A program made the translations under genes and the position numbers. Positions 24,980 to 33,779 of a stretch of DNA of 64,000 nucleotides are shown piece after piece. The DNA is taken from assembly GCA_964482235.1 (NCBI GenBank), contig CAYZWU010000029.1, positions 6,108 to 70,107 of the forward strand, read 5' to 3'. Origin of the DNA: CAYZWU01 sp964482235. GTDB taxonomy: Bacteria; Planctomycetota; B15-G4; CAYZWU01. Within the stretch, counting starts at the first letter, position 1. Every line of letters starts with the position of its first letter. The notes beneath the pieces were generated by a model. That model was not told the origin of the DNA. It worked only from the letters and a program-made list of their open reading frames with translations, and made no database searches.

Positions 24980-27025
24980 ATGACACGTGAATCTCTGCAA
25001 GAGGCCGTTCGCAGCACGGCCGTCGCGCTTGCCTTGCTCTTCGCCGCCTCGATCTGCGCGGCGCAGGAAGGTTCCACCCTGAGCAAGCCTCTCGGTCCGG
25101 GGCGGCATACATTCACCGTCGAGTGCGGTGAGCGGATCAGGACGTACTCCCTTCACGTTCCGGCCGGCCGCGATCCCTCGACGCCGCTGCCCGCGGTCTT
25201 CATGTTCCACGGTGGGGGTGGGACGGGCCGGAGCGCCGTCAGGTCGACGGGATGGATCGAGAAGGCCGATGCGGAGGGCTTCCTGGTCCTCTTTCCCGAG
25301 GGAACGCCCCCCGATCCGACGCGACCGGGCAGCTTCCGTCACAACCCGCAGACCTGGAACGACGGCTCCGGTCGGTCCGGCGTCGGCGCGGCCTCCCAGG
25401 GAGTCGAGGACGTGGAATTCGTTTCCGCCATGCTCGACGACCTGCGCGGGCGCATCGCCGTCGATCAGCGGAGGATCTATGCCACGGGCTTTTCCAACGG
25501 GGCTTCCATGGCATTCCGCGTGGCCCGCGAGCTCTCGACGGTATTTGCCGCCGCCGCCCCCGTTGCCGGCGTCGACTGGATGCACGGAAAGAAGCCGAGC
25601 CGTCCCGTCCCGCTGATCTACATCACGGGCACCGCCGACCCGCTGAATCCCGTCGAAGGCGGCGAGATCCGGATCGGCTTGCGATCGTACGGCACGAAGC
25701 CGCCCACCGGACAGATGATCGAGCGGTGGGCGAAGATGCACCGCTGCGCCGGGGACGGGCGCGTGGTCCTTCAGAAGGACGGAGTCACGGGTGTGGCTTT
25801 CGGCCGTCCCGGCGAAGATGCGGCCGTCGTTCTCTACACGATCGAGGACCACGGACACCACTGGCCGGGCGGGAAGGCCCTCCTGCCCGGAGCCCTGGCT
25901 GGAGAGGATCTCTCCCGGCTCGATGCGACCGACGTCATCTGGGAGTTCTTCGAGGAGCATGCCCTCGTCGATGGGGACGATGAGGCGCCGGACGGGTCAC
26001 TCGAAGCCGCGCTCGACCGCGCCCTTGCCGAGGTGATGGCGTCCCATCCGCTGCCCGGCCTGGCCGTCGGCGTGGTCAAGGACGGCCGGATCGTCTACGC
26101 GAAAGGTTTCGGCAAGGTCACCCTCGGGGAGGAGGCGCCTGTCACGGAGCGGTCGCTCTTCCACATGGCTTCCGTCTCCAAGACATTCGTGGCCGCGGCG
26201 ATTCTGCAGCTCGTGGAGCAGGGGAAGGTCGATCTCGATGCGCCGATCTCGACCTACATCCCCTACTTCCGTCTCGACGACGAGCGGTGCGGCGAGATCA
26301 CGGTGCAGCAGATGCTGACCCACACCTCGGGCATGCCCGACGTGAGGGACTACGGCTGGGATTCGCCCGAGTGCGACGATGGGGCCCTGGAGCGCTACGT
26401 CCGCGGCCTGGCGGACCGGAAGCTGCTCTTTGCCCCCGGCTCGCGTTTCCGGTACAGCAACATGGCCTACGAGGTGCTCGGCGACGTGATCGCCACGGTG
26501 TCGGGGATGCCCTTCAAGGAGTACGTGAAGAGGAACATCCTCGATGTCCTCGGGATGCGGGACAGCACGTTCCTCCTCGAGGAGACGGCTCCGGATCTCC
26601 GCACGCGGCCTCACGTGGGCTTCCCCCATCCTGTTCCGAGCGACATCTATCCCTACAACCGGGCCCACGCTCCGAGCTCGACGCTGCAATCGAGCGCAGC
26701 CGACATGTGCCGGTGGCTCATCGCCCATCTCGAAGGGGGCGCCTTGGGGGGGAAGCGCATCCTCGGGACAGCCTCCTGCGACATGCTCTGGAAGAAGAGG
26801 GCCGACGTGGGCCGCGGGCGGTCGATCGGACTCTCCTGGTTCCTGGACAGGTACGACGACCGCTGGTGCATCCTGCACGGCGGGGCGGACATCGGATACC
26901 AATCCTACGTCATCCTGTTCCCCGGGGAGTCGATGGGCGCCGTCTTCCTGAGCAACTGCACGCGGTTCCGGATGCGCATTCTCAAGAGCGCCGTGCTCGA
27001 CACGGTGCTCGAGCACGGGGAGTGA
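24980..27025 (+). CDS. Two-domain secreted hydrolase: PHB-depolymerase/feruloyl-esterase-like plus serine beta-lactamase-like
   Basis: 681 residues from ATG 24980, with AGGAGG nine bases upstream and a signal peptide ending ICAAQ (about residue 28). Domain 1 (about 30-345) is an alpha/beta hydrolase of the polyhydroxybutyrate-depolymerase/LpqC type: FMFHGGGGTG oxyanion region, GFSNGAS with nucleophile S172, Asp in TGTADPLNP and His in HGHHWPGG. Domain 2 (about 350-681) is a class C beta-lactamase/esterase relative with SVSK (S398, K401), YSN (Y492) and HGG near the end. Both active sites look complete. The pair may cleave ester-linked polymers and then the released short esters (inference). 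It lies between two decayed genes on the other strand. Confidence 0.88.
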   Translation: MTRESLQEAVRSTAVALALLFAASICAAQEGSTLSKPLGPGRHTFTVECGERIRTYSLHVPAGRDPSTPLPAVFMFHGGGGTGRSAVRSTGWIEKADAEGFLVLFPEGTPPDPTRPGSFRHNPQTWNDGSGRSGVGAASQGVEDVEFVSAMLDDLRGRIAVDQRRIYATGFSNGASMAFRVARELSTVFAAAAPVAGVDWMHGKKPSRPVPLIYITGTADPLNPVEGGEIRIGLRSYGTKPPTGQMIERWAKMHRCAGDGRVVLQKDGVTGVAFGRPGEDAAVVLYTIEDHGHHWPGGKALLPGALAGEDLSRLDATDVIWEFFEEHALVDGDDEAPDGSLEAALDRALAEVMASHPLPGLAVGVVKDGRIVYAKGFGKVTLGEEAPVTERSLFHMASVSKTFVAAAILQLVEQGKVDLDAPISTYIPYFRLDDERCGEITVQQMLTHTSGMPDVRDYGWDSPECDDGALERYVRGLADRKLLFAPGSRFRYSNMAYEVLGDVIATVSGMPFKEYVKRNILDVLGMRDSTFLLEETAPDLRTRPHVGFPHPVPSDIYPYNRAHAPSSTLQSSAADMCRWLIAHLEGGALGGKRILGTASCDMLWKKRADVGRGRSIGLSWFLDRYDDRWCILHGGADIGYQSYVILFPGESMGAVFLSNCTRFRMRILKSAVLDTVLEHGE

Positions 27026-27197
27026 TCGAGCCGGTGGACAGGCCGAGCCCGGTTCCCTTGCCGGGTTCTTACGTGGTGAAGAATGGCTCGAAAATGTGCG
27101 GCACGATCTCCCTCTCCATCCCGCAGCCGGTGTCCTGAACGTTGATCGTCACTTACTGTCCCGGTTTGATTCCGATCTTTTCCGTCGTTACCATGCA
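27026..27197 (-). pseudogene. Histidine-kinase ATPase-domain remnant with two stop codons
   Basis: Read on the minus strand one frame gives IGIKPGQ-stop-VTINVQDTGCGMEREI, then VPHIFEPFFTT-stop-EPGKGTGLGLST, and then runs out at the end of the esterase gene. DTGCGM is the N/G1-type box, FEPFFTT the F box and GKGTGLGLST the G2 box of HATPase_c domains. The first stop replaces the usual Tyr and the second the usual Lys, each a one-base change. Both the kinase core upstream and the tail downstream are missing, so it is a fossil, wedged between two live genes. Confidence 0.8.
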
Positions 27198-27222
27198 CCG
27201 CTCGTGCTCGTCGATGCCGGTA

Positions 27223-28065
27223 TCAATCCCCTCGCCGGTAGACCAGGAGGCGGTACGTGCTGTGCTCGGCAAAGGCCTTGCCGGTGATCCGGCCGCTGAG
27301 GTATCGCCTGTTGATCTTCTCGATGCGCCGCCTGAAGATCCGGCGAAGGACCTTGGTCCAGAAGGGGTGCCTGCGCTGGAAGCTTTCGCCGACGACGTCG
27401 CGGATCGGGATCAGCACCTCGTGCAGGGCTTCGTTGAAGAGATCGAGCGTCCGGCCGGTTTCCGTGGTGATGTCCAGTTCCTTGACGCACTCCCAGGGGC
27501 GCGGCTCGATCGCTTCCTGGAACACTTCCCACTTGTGCCCGCCCTTGACCGGTCCCCTGCCTTTGGCCGCAAAGCGGAAGAAGTCGCAGATCAGCATGCA
27601 GGATCCCGGTGACAGGAGCTGCTCCAGCTTGTCAAGCCCGGCCTGGATGTTGATGTACTGGTAGCTTTCGCTGAAGAGAACCAGGTCGTACTTCCTGTCC
27701 GTGTCGAGATCCTCGAAGCGGCACTCGAACACCTCGCCGCCCTCGCCGAAGAGCGCGCGCACGCGCTGTGCCAGGAAGGCGCTGGGGATCACGCCGTCGA
27801 CCCGGAAGCCGCGGTCGATCAGTTTCCGCCCCAGGCTGCCCGTGCCGCAGCCCACGTCGAGGATCGTTCCGCTCTCGATGGGCAGGTGCTCGATGATCAG
27901 CTTCGAGTGGTATTCCTGGGAAACGGGAAGATTCAGGCACTCGATGGGGAGATCGTCGGGCCAGTAGCCGAAATGCAGATCCTCGGACTTGAAAAGATAG
28001 CGGTTGAGGATCGCCCCGATTTCCAGTCCCACCCGGCGCGACTCGGCAGGTTTTCTCTTGGACAT
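27223..28065 (-). CDS. Class I SAM-dependent methyltransferase
   Basis: 280 residues. Motif I is GTILDVGCGTGSLGRKLIDRG (about 84-104), the SAM-binding loop; a second acidic strand follows, and YDLVLFSESYQYI is the post-II/motif IV region. The fold is that of a Rossmann-like Methyltransf_11/25 member. The C-terminal part is basic (FQRRHPFWTKVLRRIFRRR) and may contact a membrane, a nucleic acid or an acidic substrate. Substrate unknown. A broken copy of its 3' part lies at 24746-24835. It is separated from the divergent MATE gene by 308 bases. Confidence 0.85.
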   Translation of the reverse strand: MSKRKPAESRRVGLEIGAILNRYLFKSEDLHFGYWPDDLPIECLNLPVSQEYHSKLIIEHLPIESGTILDVGCGTGSLGRKLIDRGFRVDGVIPSAFLAQRVRALFGEGGEVFECRFEDLDTDRKYDLVLFSESYQYINIQAGLDKLEQLLSPGSCMLICDFFRFAAKGRGPVKGGHKWEVFQEAIEPRPWECVKELDITTETGRTLDLFNEALHEVLIPIRDVVGESFQRRHPFWTKVLRRIFRRRIEKINRRYLSGRITGKAFAEHSTYRLLVYRRGD

Positions 28066-28373
28066 GTGATTCTCGCAAAGACGTCGAGAGGCCGCCCTCG
28101 AAGTACCTTGTTTTCGAGCGGTTACCGGGGACGCCTCTCCGGAATTGTCAGATCAACCGTCGAGGTGAACCTACCATGAATCGGAGATCCATCGCAATTG
28201 CAGAGCGCAATAATATGCTATCGTTGCTGCGACTGACGCTGCAGCGGGAACCAACACCGGGGGAGAAGGAGATCATTCAAGAGGCCTGTCGGTGCCTCTC
28301 CCGGTAAAAAGCTCCCTTTTTTCCATCCCTTCGATAAACTCCTGGGATTCTCAGCAGGAAAGGTCTTGCTTCA
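28066..28373. promoter_or_regulatory. Divergent intergenic region, methyltransferase/MATE
   Basis: 308 bases between divergent genes. A small hairpin (GAGGC 28281-28285 with GCCTC 28293-28297) is present, and an A/T-rich patch near 28190-28220 (CAATAATATG) may hold a promoter, though no -35/-10 pair is convincing. AGGAAAGG (28356-28363) is the ribosome site for the TTG start at 28374. Confidence 0.35.
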
Positions 28374-29828
28374 TTGAACAGCTCGGAAGACACGGATCGG
28401 ATCGACGCCCCGCAGCGACCTCCGGCGGAAGCGGTCGGGTGGGTGAGGCGGTCGTGGCGCGACATCGTCAGCGCCGTCCGCGGCACCCATGAGGACTTCA
28501 CCAAGGGGAGCATCGGGCGGGCGATCTTTCTTCTCTCCGTTCCCATGGTTCTCGAGATGACGATGGAGTCGATCTTTGCCGTGGTGGACATCTACTTCGT
28601 CTCCAGGCTGGGGCCCGAGGCCGTGGCCACGGTGGGTGTCACAGAAGCGATGGTGACCATCATCTACGCCGTTGCCGTGGGATTCTGCATGGGGACCACG
28701 GCGCTGGTGGCGAGGCGGATCGGCGAGAAGAAGCCGGAGGAGGCGGCCCTGACGGCCGTTCAGGCGATTCTAGTGGGCCTGATCGCGTCGGTTCCCGCGG
28801 CCTTTGCCGGGATCTTCTTCGCCACCGATCTTCTCGTTGCCATGGGGATGGACCGCACGGTGGCGGAGGCCAACTCCCTGTTCACCGCCGTGCTGCTCGG
28901 CGGCAACGCGGTGATCCTGCTGCTCTTCATCATCAACGCCGTGTTCCGCAGCGCCGGAGACGCAACGGCGGCCATGCGGGTGCTCTGGCTTGCCAACGGC
29001 ATCAACATCGTCCTCGATCCCTGTCTGATTTTCGGCTGGGGGCCGTTCCCCGAGCTGGGCATCGCCGGCGCAGCCATCGCCACGACGATCGGCCGCGGGG
29101 TCGGTGTGCTCTTCCAGCTCCGGATTCTCCTGCGGCCTGGCGGTCGTGTCCGCGTGACGGGGAAGGAGATGCGGATCGTCCCGTCGTTGATCTGGAAGCT
29201 CGTTCGCGTATCCCTCGGCGGGATCGGCCAGTTCATCATCTGCACGTCGAGCTGGATCGGGCTGATGCGGATCATGGCCGTTTTCGGGAGCACCTCCCTG
29301 GCAGGATACACGATCGCCGTAAGGATAATCGTCTTCGCCATCCTGCCGTCGTGGGGGATGGCCAATGCCGCGGCCACGCTGGTCGGCCAGAACCTGGGTG
29401 CCGGCAAGCCGGACCGGGCCGAGAAGTCGGTGTGGCTGAGCGCCGTGGCCAACATGATCTTCCTCGGAATCATCGCCGTCGTGTTCATCCTCTACTCCGA
29501 GTTCTTCATCCGCCTCTTCACCGACGAGGCGGCGGTCGTGGCGATCGGCGCCGACTGTCTCCGCATCCTGAGCTACGGCTATCTCGTCTACGCCTTGGGC
29601 ATGGTGATCGTCCAGGCTTTCAACGGGGCGGGCGACACGGTGACGCCGACGGTGATCAACTTCTTCTGCTTCTGGCTGTTCGAGCTTCCGCTGGCATACG
29701 TGCTGGCTCTACCCCTCGGCCTCGACGAGCACGGCGTGTTCTGGTCCATCGTTATCGCGGAGGCGACGATGGGGATCGTGGCCGCGATCGTGTTCCGGAA
29801 GGGGCGGTGGAAGAGCCGGGAGGTGTGA
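28374..29828 (+). CDS. MATE-family efflux transporter
   Basis: 484 residues from a TTG. About 12 transmembrane helices in two similar halves follow a 45-residue polar N-terminus. IFLLSVPMVLEMTMESIFAVVDIYFVSRLGPEAVATVGV is the standard start of the NorM/DinF-type (MatE) fold, and ATLVGQNLGAGKPDRAEKSVW is the matching second-half loop. It exports small organic compounds in exchange for Na+ or H+. Length is normal for the family (440-490). It is transcribed alone. Confidence 0.93.
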   Translation: MNSSEDTDRIDAPQRPPAEAVGWVRRSWRDIVSAVRGTHEDFTKGSIGRAIFLLSVPMVLEMTMESIFAVVDIYFVSRLGPEAVATVGVTEAMVTIIYAVAVGFCMGTTALVARRIGEKKPEEAALTAVQAILVGLIASVPAAFAGIFFATDLLVAMGMDRTVAEANSLFTAVLLGGNAVILLLFIINAVFRSAGDATAAMRVLWLANGINIVLDPCLIFGWGPFPELGIAGAAIATTIGRGVGVLFQLRILLRPGGRVRVTGKEMRIVPSLIWKLVRVSLGGIGQFIICTSSWIGLMRIMAVFGSTSLAGYTIAVRIIVFAILPSWGMANAAATLVGQNLGAGKPDRAEKSVWLSAVANMIFLGIIAVVFILYSEFFIRLFTDEAAVVAIGADCLRILSYGYLVYALGMVIVQAFNGAGDTVTPTVINFFCFWLFELPLAYVLALPLGLDEHGVFWSIVIAEATMGIVAAIVFRKGRWKSREV

Positions 29829-30030
29829 CGGACTCTTGAGCTGTGCCGCGATCAGGCCCCCCAGCCGGGAAACAGGAATCTTCATCAGTATTTATCTGTA
29901 ACCTTTGCGAATCTCCTTCGACTTGTCCCTGTCGGAGCGGCAGGTCCATGGCGAGATCGATCGTCATGAAGTGCAGCTTATTTGTTTGGGACAGCCGTTG
30001 CTGACGCAGGAAGGAAGGAGAAAACACTCC

Positions 30031-32658
30031 ATGATAACACTGTTCGTCTGGACGATCATTGTTGGGCTTTTGCTCGGTGCCGGTCCCGGGCGGCATCCTT
30101 CACAGATTCCATCGCAGAATGACGGCGTCTCGATGGAGCTGCCTCTTTGCTTCGTGTCCAACCGCGGCCAGACCGATCCATCGGTAGCTTATTATCTCAA
30201 GGGTTCTGACAGGACTCTCTACTTCACCGCTTCAGGGATCACCTTCGCCTTGCGAGATGTGGCGGCTCCGACTGGGTCTCCGGTGCGGTGGATCGTGAAG
30301 TTCGAATTCTCCGGTGCCGATCCCTCGGCTTCTCCAACCGGAGAAGAGCCCGGCCCCGCAGCGATGAGCTATTTCATCGGCAATCCCGAGACCTGGATCA
30401 CGAAGGTCGAGACTTTCAGGAAAATCGTCTACCAAGATCTCTGGCCCGGCATCGATCTGGTCTATTCGTGCGAAGGGAGCCGCCTCAAGTACAGCTACAT
30501 CGTCGAGCCGGGCGCCGATCCGTCGCGGATTCGCCTGGCCTGCAAGGGCGCCGACGTTGTGAGGAGAGACGAATCAGGCCGGCTGATATGCGAGACGCCG
30601 ATGGGGGTTGTCGCCGATGATCCGCCGTCCGTTTTTCAAATCATTGACAATGAGCTGGTGGAAGTCGCCGCTTCCTATGATCTCGATCGACCTGCAGCGG
30701 GCGGGCAGGTTTCCTGGGGATTCGATGTCGGGTCTTTTGATCCGAATTGGCCTCTAATCATCGATCCGTCCATGCTGATCTACTGCGGATATATAGGCGG
30801 TGAGGGAACGGATGCCGGGCACGGGATCGCCGTGGACCGGGATGGCCATGCCTACATCGCAGGATACACATACAGCGACGAGTTGAGCTTTCCCGTCGTG
30901 ACGGGACCCGATCTGTCATGGAACGGGTCGACGGACGTCTTCGTGGCCAAGGTGGATCCTTCGGGTTCGCATCTCGTCTACTGCGGATACATCGGCGGCC
31001 AGGAGATGGAAGGTCATCTTGCCGGCATCGCGGTCGATGCCGAGGGGTGCGCCTGCGTGGTGGGGCAGACCGCTTCGGACGAAACGACCTTTCCCGTTTT
31101 CAAGGGTCCGGATCTCACCCATAACGGGGGAACCATGGACGTCTTTGTCGCCAGGCTGAATCGCAGCGGCACAGCGCTCGAGTATTGTGGCTATATCGGC
31201 GGTCGGAGATGGGAGGAAGGATACGACATCGCCGTCGATCAGTGCGGCAGCATATTCGTTGTGGGATACACGCTGTCGGACGAGTCTTCCTTTCCCGTGA
31301 CCAGGGGGCCGGACCTTACCTTCAACGGATCAAGAGACGTTTTTATCGCCAAGGTCGATCCTTCGGGCATTGCGCTCGATTACTGCGGGTACATCGGAGG
31401 AACATCGGACGACAACGGCCTCTGCGTCAGCGTGGACGGTTCGGGCCGCGCCTTCGTGGGAGGGTCGACGGCTTCCTGCGAGGCGAGCTTTCCTGTCAGG
31501 AGAGGGCCTGACTTGACGCACAGCGGGGGATGGGACGCCTTTGTCGCCAGGGTGCACGCCTCCGGGAAGAAGCTCGATTACTGCGGCTTCATCGGGGGAA
31601 CCGGCGTCTTCGAGTCCGCCTGCGGCATAGCCGTGGATCATGACGGCGGCGCGGTCGTGGCGGGCGGCACGAACTCCGATGAAGGCAGCTTTCCCGTGAG
31701 GGCGGGACCGGATCTCTCCTACAACGGCGGGAGCAGCGATGCTTTCATCGCCAGGGTGCATCCCTCGGGGAAGGCTCTTGATTACTGCGGCTACCTGGGT
31801 GGATGTCTGGCCGACTCCGCCATGGACGCGGCGGTCGACGGGGACGGAAACGCCTACATTGCAGGATACACCGATTCCGACGAGATGAGCTTTCCCCTGT
31901 CGGTAGGGCCGGATCTCACGTTCAACGGGGAGACCGATGTGTTCCTGGCCAGGGTCGATTCATCGGGATCGGTGCTGGACTGCTGCGGGTATGTCGGTGG
32001 AAGGGATGTTGATTATCCCGGCGCCATTGCCGTCGATCTCGAGGGCGGCATCTTCTTAACCGGGTACACCGGTTCCGATGACAGGACCTTTCCGGTGCTC
32101 GTGGGGCCTGATCGCTCGTTCAACGCGAGCGGTCTGTTCGACGCCTTCGTCGCCAGGATTCCGCCGCTGCACATCCTCCTGCGATCCGGCAACGTCAACA
32201 AAGGGAGCGGAGATCCGGCCGATGTCGTCCTTGTCAACGACAGCGCAGGAGAGATAGCATGCAGAAAGGTCACGCTGATGCCCGGAGGAAGTGCCACGAT
32301 CACGGTCGTGACGCCTCCCTCCGGACCGGATCCGGCATCCTTCGTCCTGTACTGCTGGCCGGGAGAGGCCGGATCGAGCGATGTGACGAGGCAGCCCTTC
32401 GACATCGGGACGGCCTGCTTTCCCATGCCGTTGAGTACGGGGAGCGGCCATCCTCCTCCCGTGACGATTGTCAACAATATCGGATGGCCGTCTCTGCTGG
32501 GTTTTCCCGTACTGCCCCACGTGCCTCCTGCTCCGTGCAAGGTCGGGACATTCAGGCTGAAGCCGGGGATCTATACCATTCAGGGATTGATTCTCGACGC
32601 CGGGTCGCCGGGCGCACCCTGCCGGCTCACCAACGCCGTTATGATCGAACAGATGTAG
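30031..32658 (+). CDS. Secreted SBBP-repeat (seven-fold) protein
   Basis: 875 residues from ATG 30031, preceded by GGAAGGAG at ten bases; the longer frame to 29905 lacks a signal. The signal peptide (1-18) is followed by an N-terminal domain (about 30-245) beginning LPLCFVSNRGQTDPSVAYYLKG, which is regularly found in front of SBBP repeats. Seven repeats of about 65 residues then each start CGYIGG and contain GIAVDxxGxAYIAGYTxSDExSFPV and DVFVAKVDPSG, the SBBP beta-propeller motif; seven copies would close one propeller. The C-terminal 180 residues are beta-rich with no known motif. Likely cell-surface or extracellular. Confidence 0.88.
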   Translation: MITLFVWTIIVGLLLGAGPGRHPSQIPSQNDGVSMELPLCFVSNRGQTDPSVAYYLKGSDRTLYFTASGITFALRDVAAPTGSPVRWIVKFEFSGADPSASPTGEEPGPAAMSYFIGNPETWITKVETFRKIVYQDLWPGIDLVYSCEGSRLKYSYIVEPGADPSRIRLACKGADVVRRDESGRLICETPMGVVADDPPSVFQIIDNELVEVAASYDLDRPAAGGQVSWGFDVGSFDPNWPLIIDPSMLIYCGYIGGEGTDAGHGIAVDRDGHAYIAGYTYSDELSFPVVTGPDLSWNGSTDVFVAKVDPSGSHLVYCGYIGGQEMEGHLAGIAVDAEGCACVVGQTASDETTFPVFKGPDLTHNGGTMDVFVARLNRSGTALEYCGYIGGRRWEEGYDIAVDQCGSIFVVGYTLSDESSFPVTRGPDLTFNGSRDVFIAKVDPSGIALDYCGYIGGTSDDNGLCVSVDGSGRAFVGGSTASCEASFPVRRGPDLTHSGGWDAFVARVHASGKKLDYCGFIGGTGVFESACGIAVDHDGGAVVAGGTNSDEGSFPVRAGPDLSYNGGSSDAFIARVHPSGKALDYCGYLGGCLADSAMDAAVDGDGNAYIAGYTDSDEMSFPLSVGPDLTFNGETDVFLARVDSSGSVLDCCGYVGGRDVDYPGAIAVDLEGGIFLTGYTGSDDRTFPVLVGPDRSFNASGLFDAFVARIPPLHILLRSGNVNKGSGDPADVVLVNDSAGEIACRKVTLMPGGSATITVVTPPSGPDPASFVLYCWPGEAGSSDVTRQPFDIGTACFPMPLSTGSGHPPPVTIVNNIGWPSLLGFPVLPHVPPAPCKVGTFRLKPGIYTIQGLILDAGSPGAPCRLTNAVMIEQM

Positions 32659-32717
32659 ACCCCAACTATGCAACGATAGGGTAGATCTTTGGCAGTGCGA
32701 TTTGGAGCTAAGGGAGG

Positions 32718-33521
32718 CTATCTGTCCACCTTCACCCTGCCGGAGAGGCTGTAGAAGTCGAAGGGATTCTCCCACACCACCTTGTGGACGGCATCTTCCG
32801 GGAAGCCGCGGCGGCGCATGACAACGGCTGTCCGCGCCACGGCCAGCGGGTCGGCGATCCCCCAGTCGGCCGAGGAGTTGACCAGCATCTTGTCCGTGCC
32901 GTACTCCTGCAGGATGGTGACCATCCTCTCCGGGCTCAGCTTCTTGATCGGGTAGACGGTGTGGCCGGCCCAGTAGCCGGCGTCGCGCGTGAGCCGGATC
33001 GTCTCCTCCGTGTTGTGGTCCACAACAGCCCCGTCCTTCGGATAGTCGGTCTCCTCGAGAATGGCCAGGATCCGCTCGATGCCTCGTTTCTTGTCGTTGT
33101 GCGGACTGTGGATGATGACCGGAAGATTCGCCTTTCTCGCCATTTCGAGCTGCTCCACGAAGACCTTTTCCTCGGCAGCGGTGATCTGGTCGAATCCGAT
33201 CTCGCCGATTCCGACGACCCTTTCATTTTCAAGGTAGCTCGGCAGACCTTCGAGGACTTCCCGGGCCAGGCCTTCGTCATTGGCTTCCTTTGGATTCATC
33301 GAGACCGTGCAGTAGTGCGTGATGCCGAACTCCTCGGCGCGGACATGCTCGTAGTTGAGCAGGTGGTCGAAGTAATCGAAGAACGATCCCGCTCTTTTCC
33401 GCAGGTTTCCGAGCCAGAACCCGCCCGGTTCCACGATGACTTTGACGTTGGAGACGGCCATCCTCTCGTAATCGTCCGTTGTTCGGGAATACATATGAAT
33501 GTGTGGATCGAAGATCTTCAT
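32718..33521 (-). CDS. TatD-like metal-dependent hydrolase, EboB-type
   Basis: 267 residues from ATG 33521, with GGAG seven bases upstream. It opens with MKIFDPHIHMYSRTTDDYERM (metal-binding HxH) and has GIGEIGFDQITAAEEKVF, VIIHSPHNDKKRGIERI, VVDHNTEETI and NSSADWGIADPLAV, carrying the Glu, His, His and Asp ligands of the amidohydrolase/TatD fold. The sequence is closest in my memory to EboB proteins of the ebo gene clusters (transport of secondary-metabolite precursors). No other ebo gene (UbiA-like, dehydroquinate-synthase-like, epimerase-like) is next to it. It stands alone with its own promoter. Confidence 0.85.
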   Translation of the reverse strand: MKIFDPHIHMYSRTTDDYERMAVSNVKVIVEPGGFWLGNLRKRAGSFFDYFDHLLNYEHVRAEEFGITHYCTVSMNPKEANDEGLAREVLEGLPSYLENERVVGIGEIGFDQITAAEEKVFVEQLEMARKANLPVIIHSPHNDKKRGIERILAILEETDYPKDGAVVDHNTEETIRLTRDAGYWAGHTVYPIKKLSPERMVTILQEYGTDKMLVNSSADWGIADPLAVARTAVVMRRRGFPEDAVHKVVWENPFDFYSLSGRVKVDR

Positions 33522-33593
33522 GGCGATTCTCCGCGAATTGCATTGTGAAAGGGAGAGCTCCGTTTTCGGTGGGCTCCTGGTCTGAGTTCGATC

Positions 33594-33623
33594 ATGATAT
33601 TTTTCCAATAACGAAACAGGCAA
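33594..33623 (-). promoter_or_regulatory. Sigma-70-type promoter for the EboB-like gene
   Basis: Minus strand TTGCCT (33623-33618), 18-base spacer, TATCAT (33599-33594), inside an A/T-rich region 73 bases before the start codon. Confidence 0.5.
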
Positions 33624-33634
33624 CCCAGGTTCGA

Positions 33635-33664
33635 GGAAAAACACATTTTTTTGTGGTTTTTTCC
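33635..33664 (-). terminator. A/T-rich hairpin between queG and the EboB-like gene
   Basis: GGAAAAACACA and TGTGGTTTTTTCC pair around a T-rich loop. It is downstream of queG on the minus strand and just upstream of the promoter at 33594-33623, so it could end the queG transcript or act as an operator. It lacks a GC-rich stem. Confidence 0.4.
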
Positions 33665-33779
33665 GGACTTCCTCTCAGGGGTTAACCGTACTTCGACATT
33701 GATCGGGCATCCTGCCGGGAGCAAATCATGCTTCGAATGAACCGCTTCCGGCCGGCAGAGATACCTGGGCAATCGCTCA

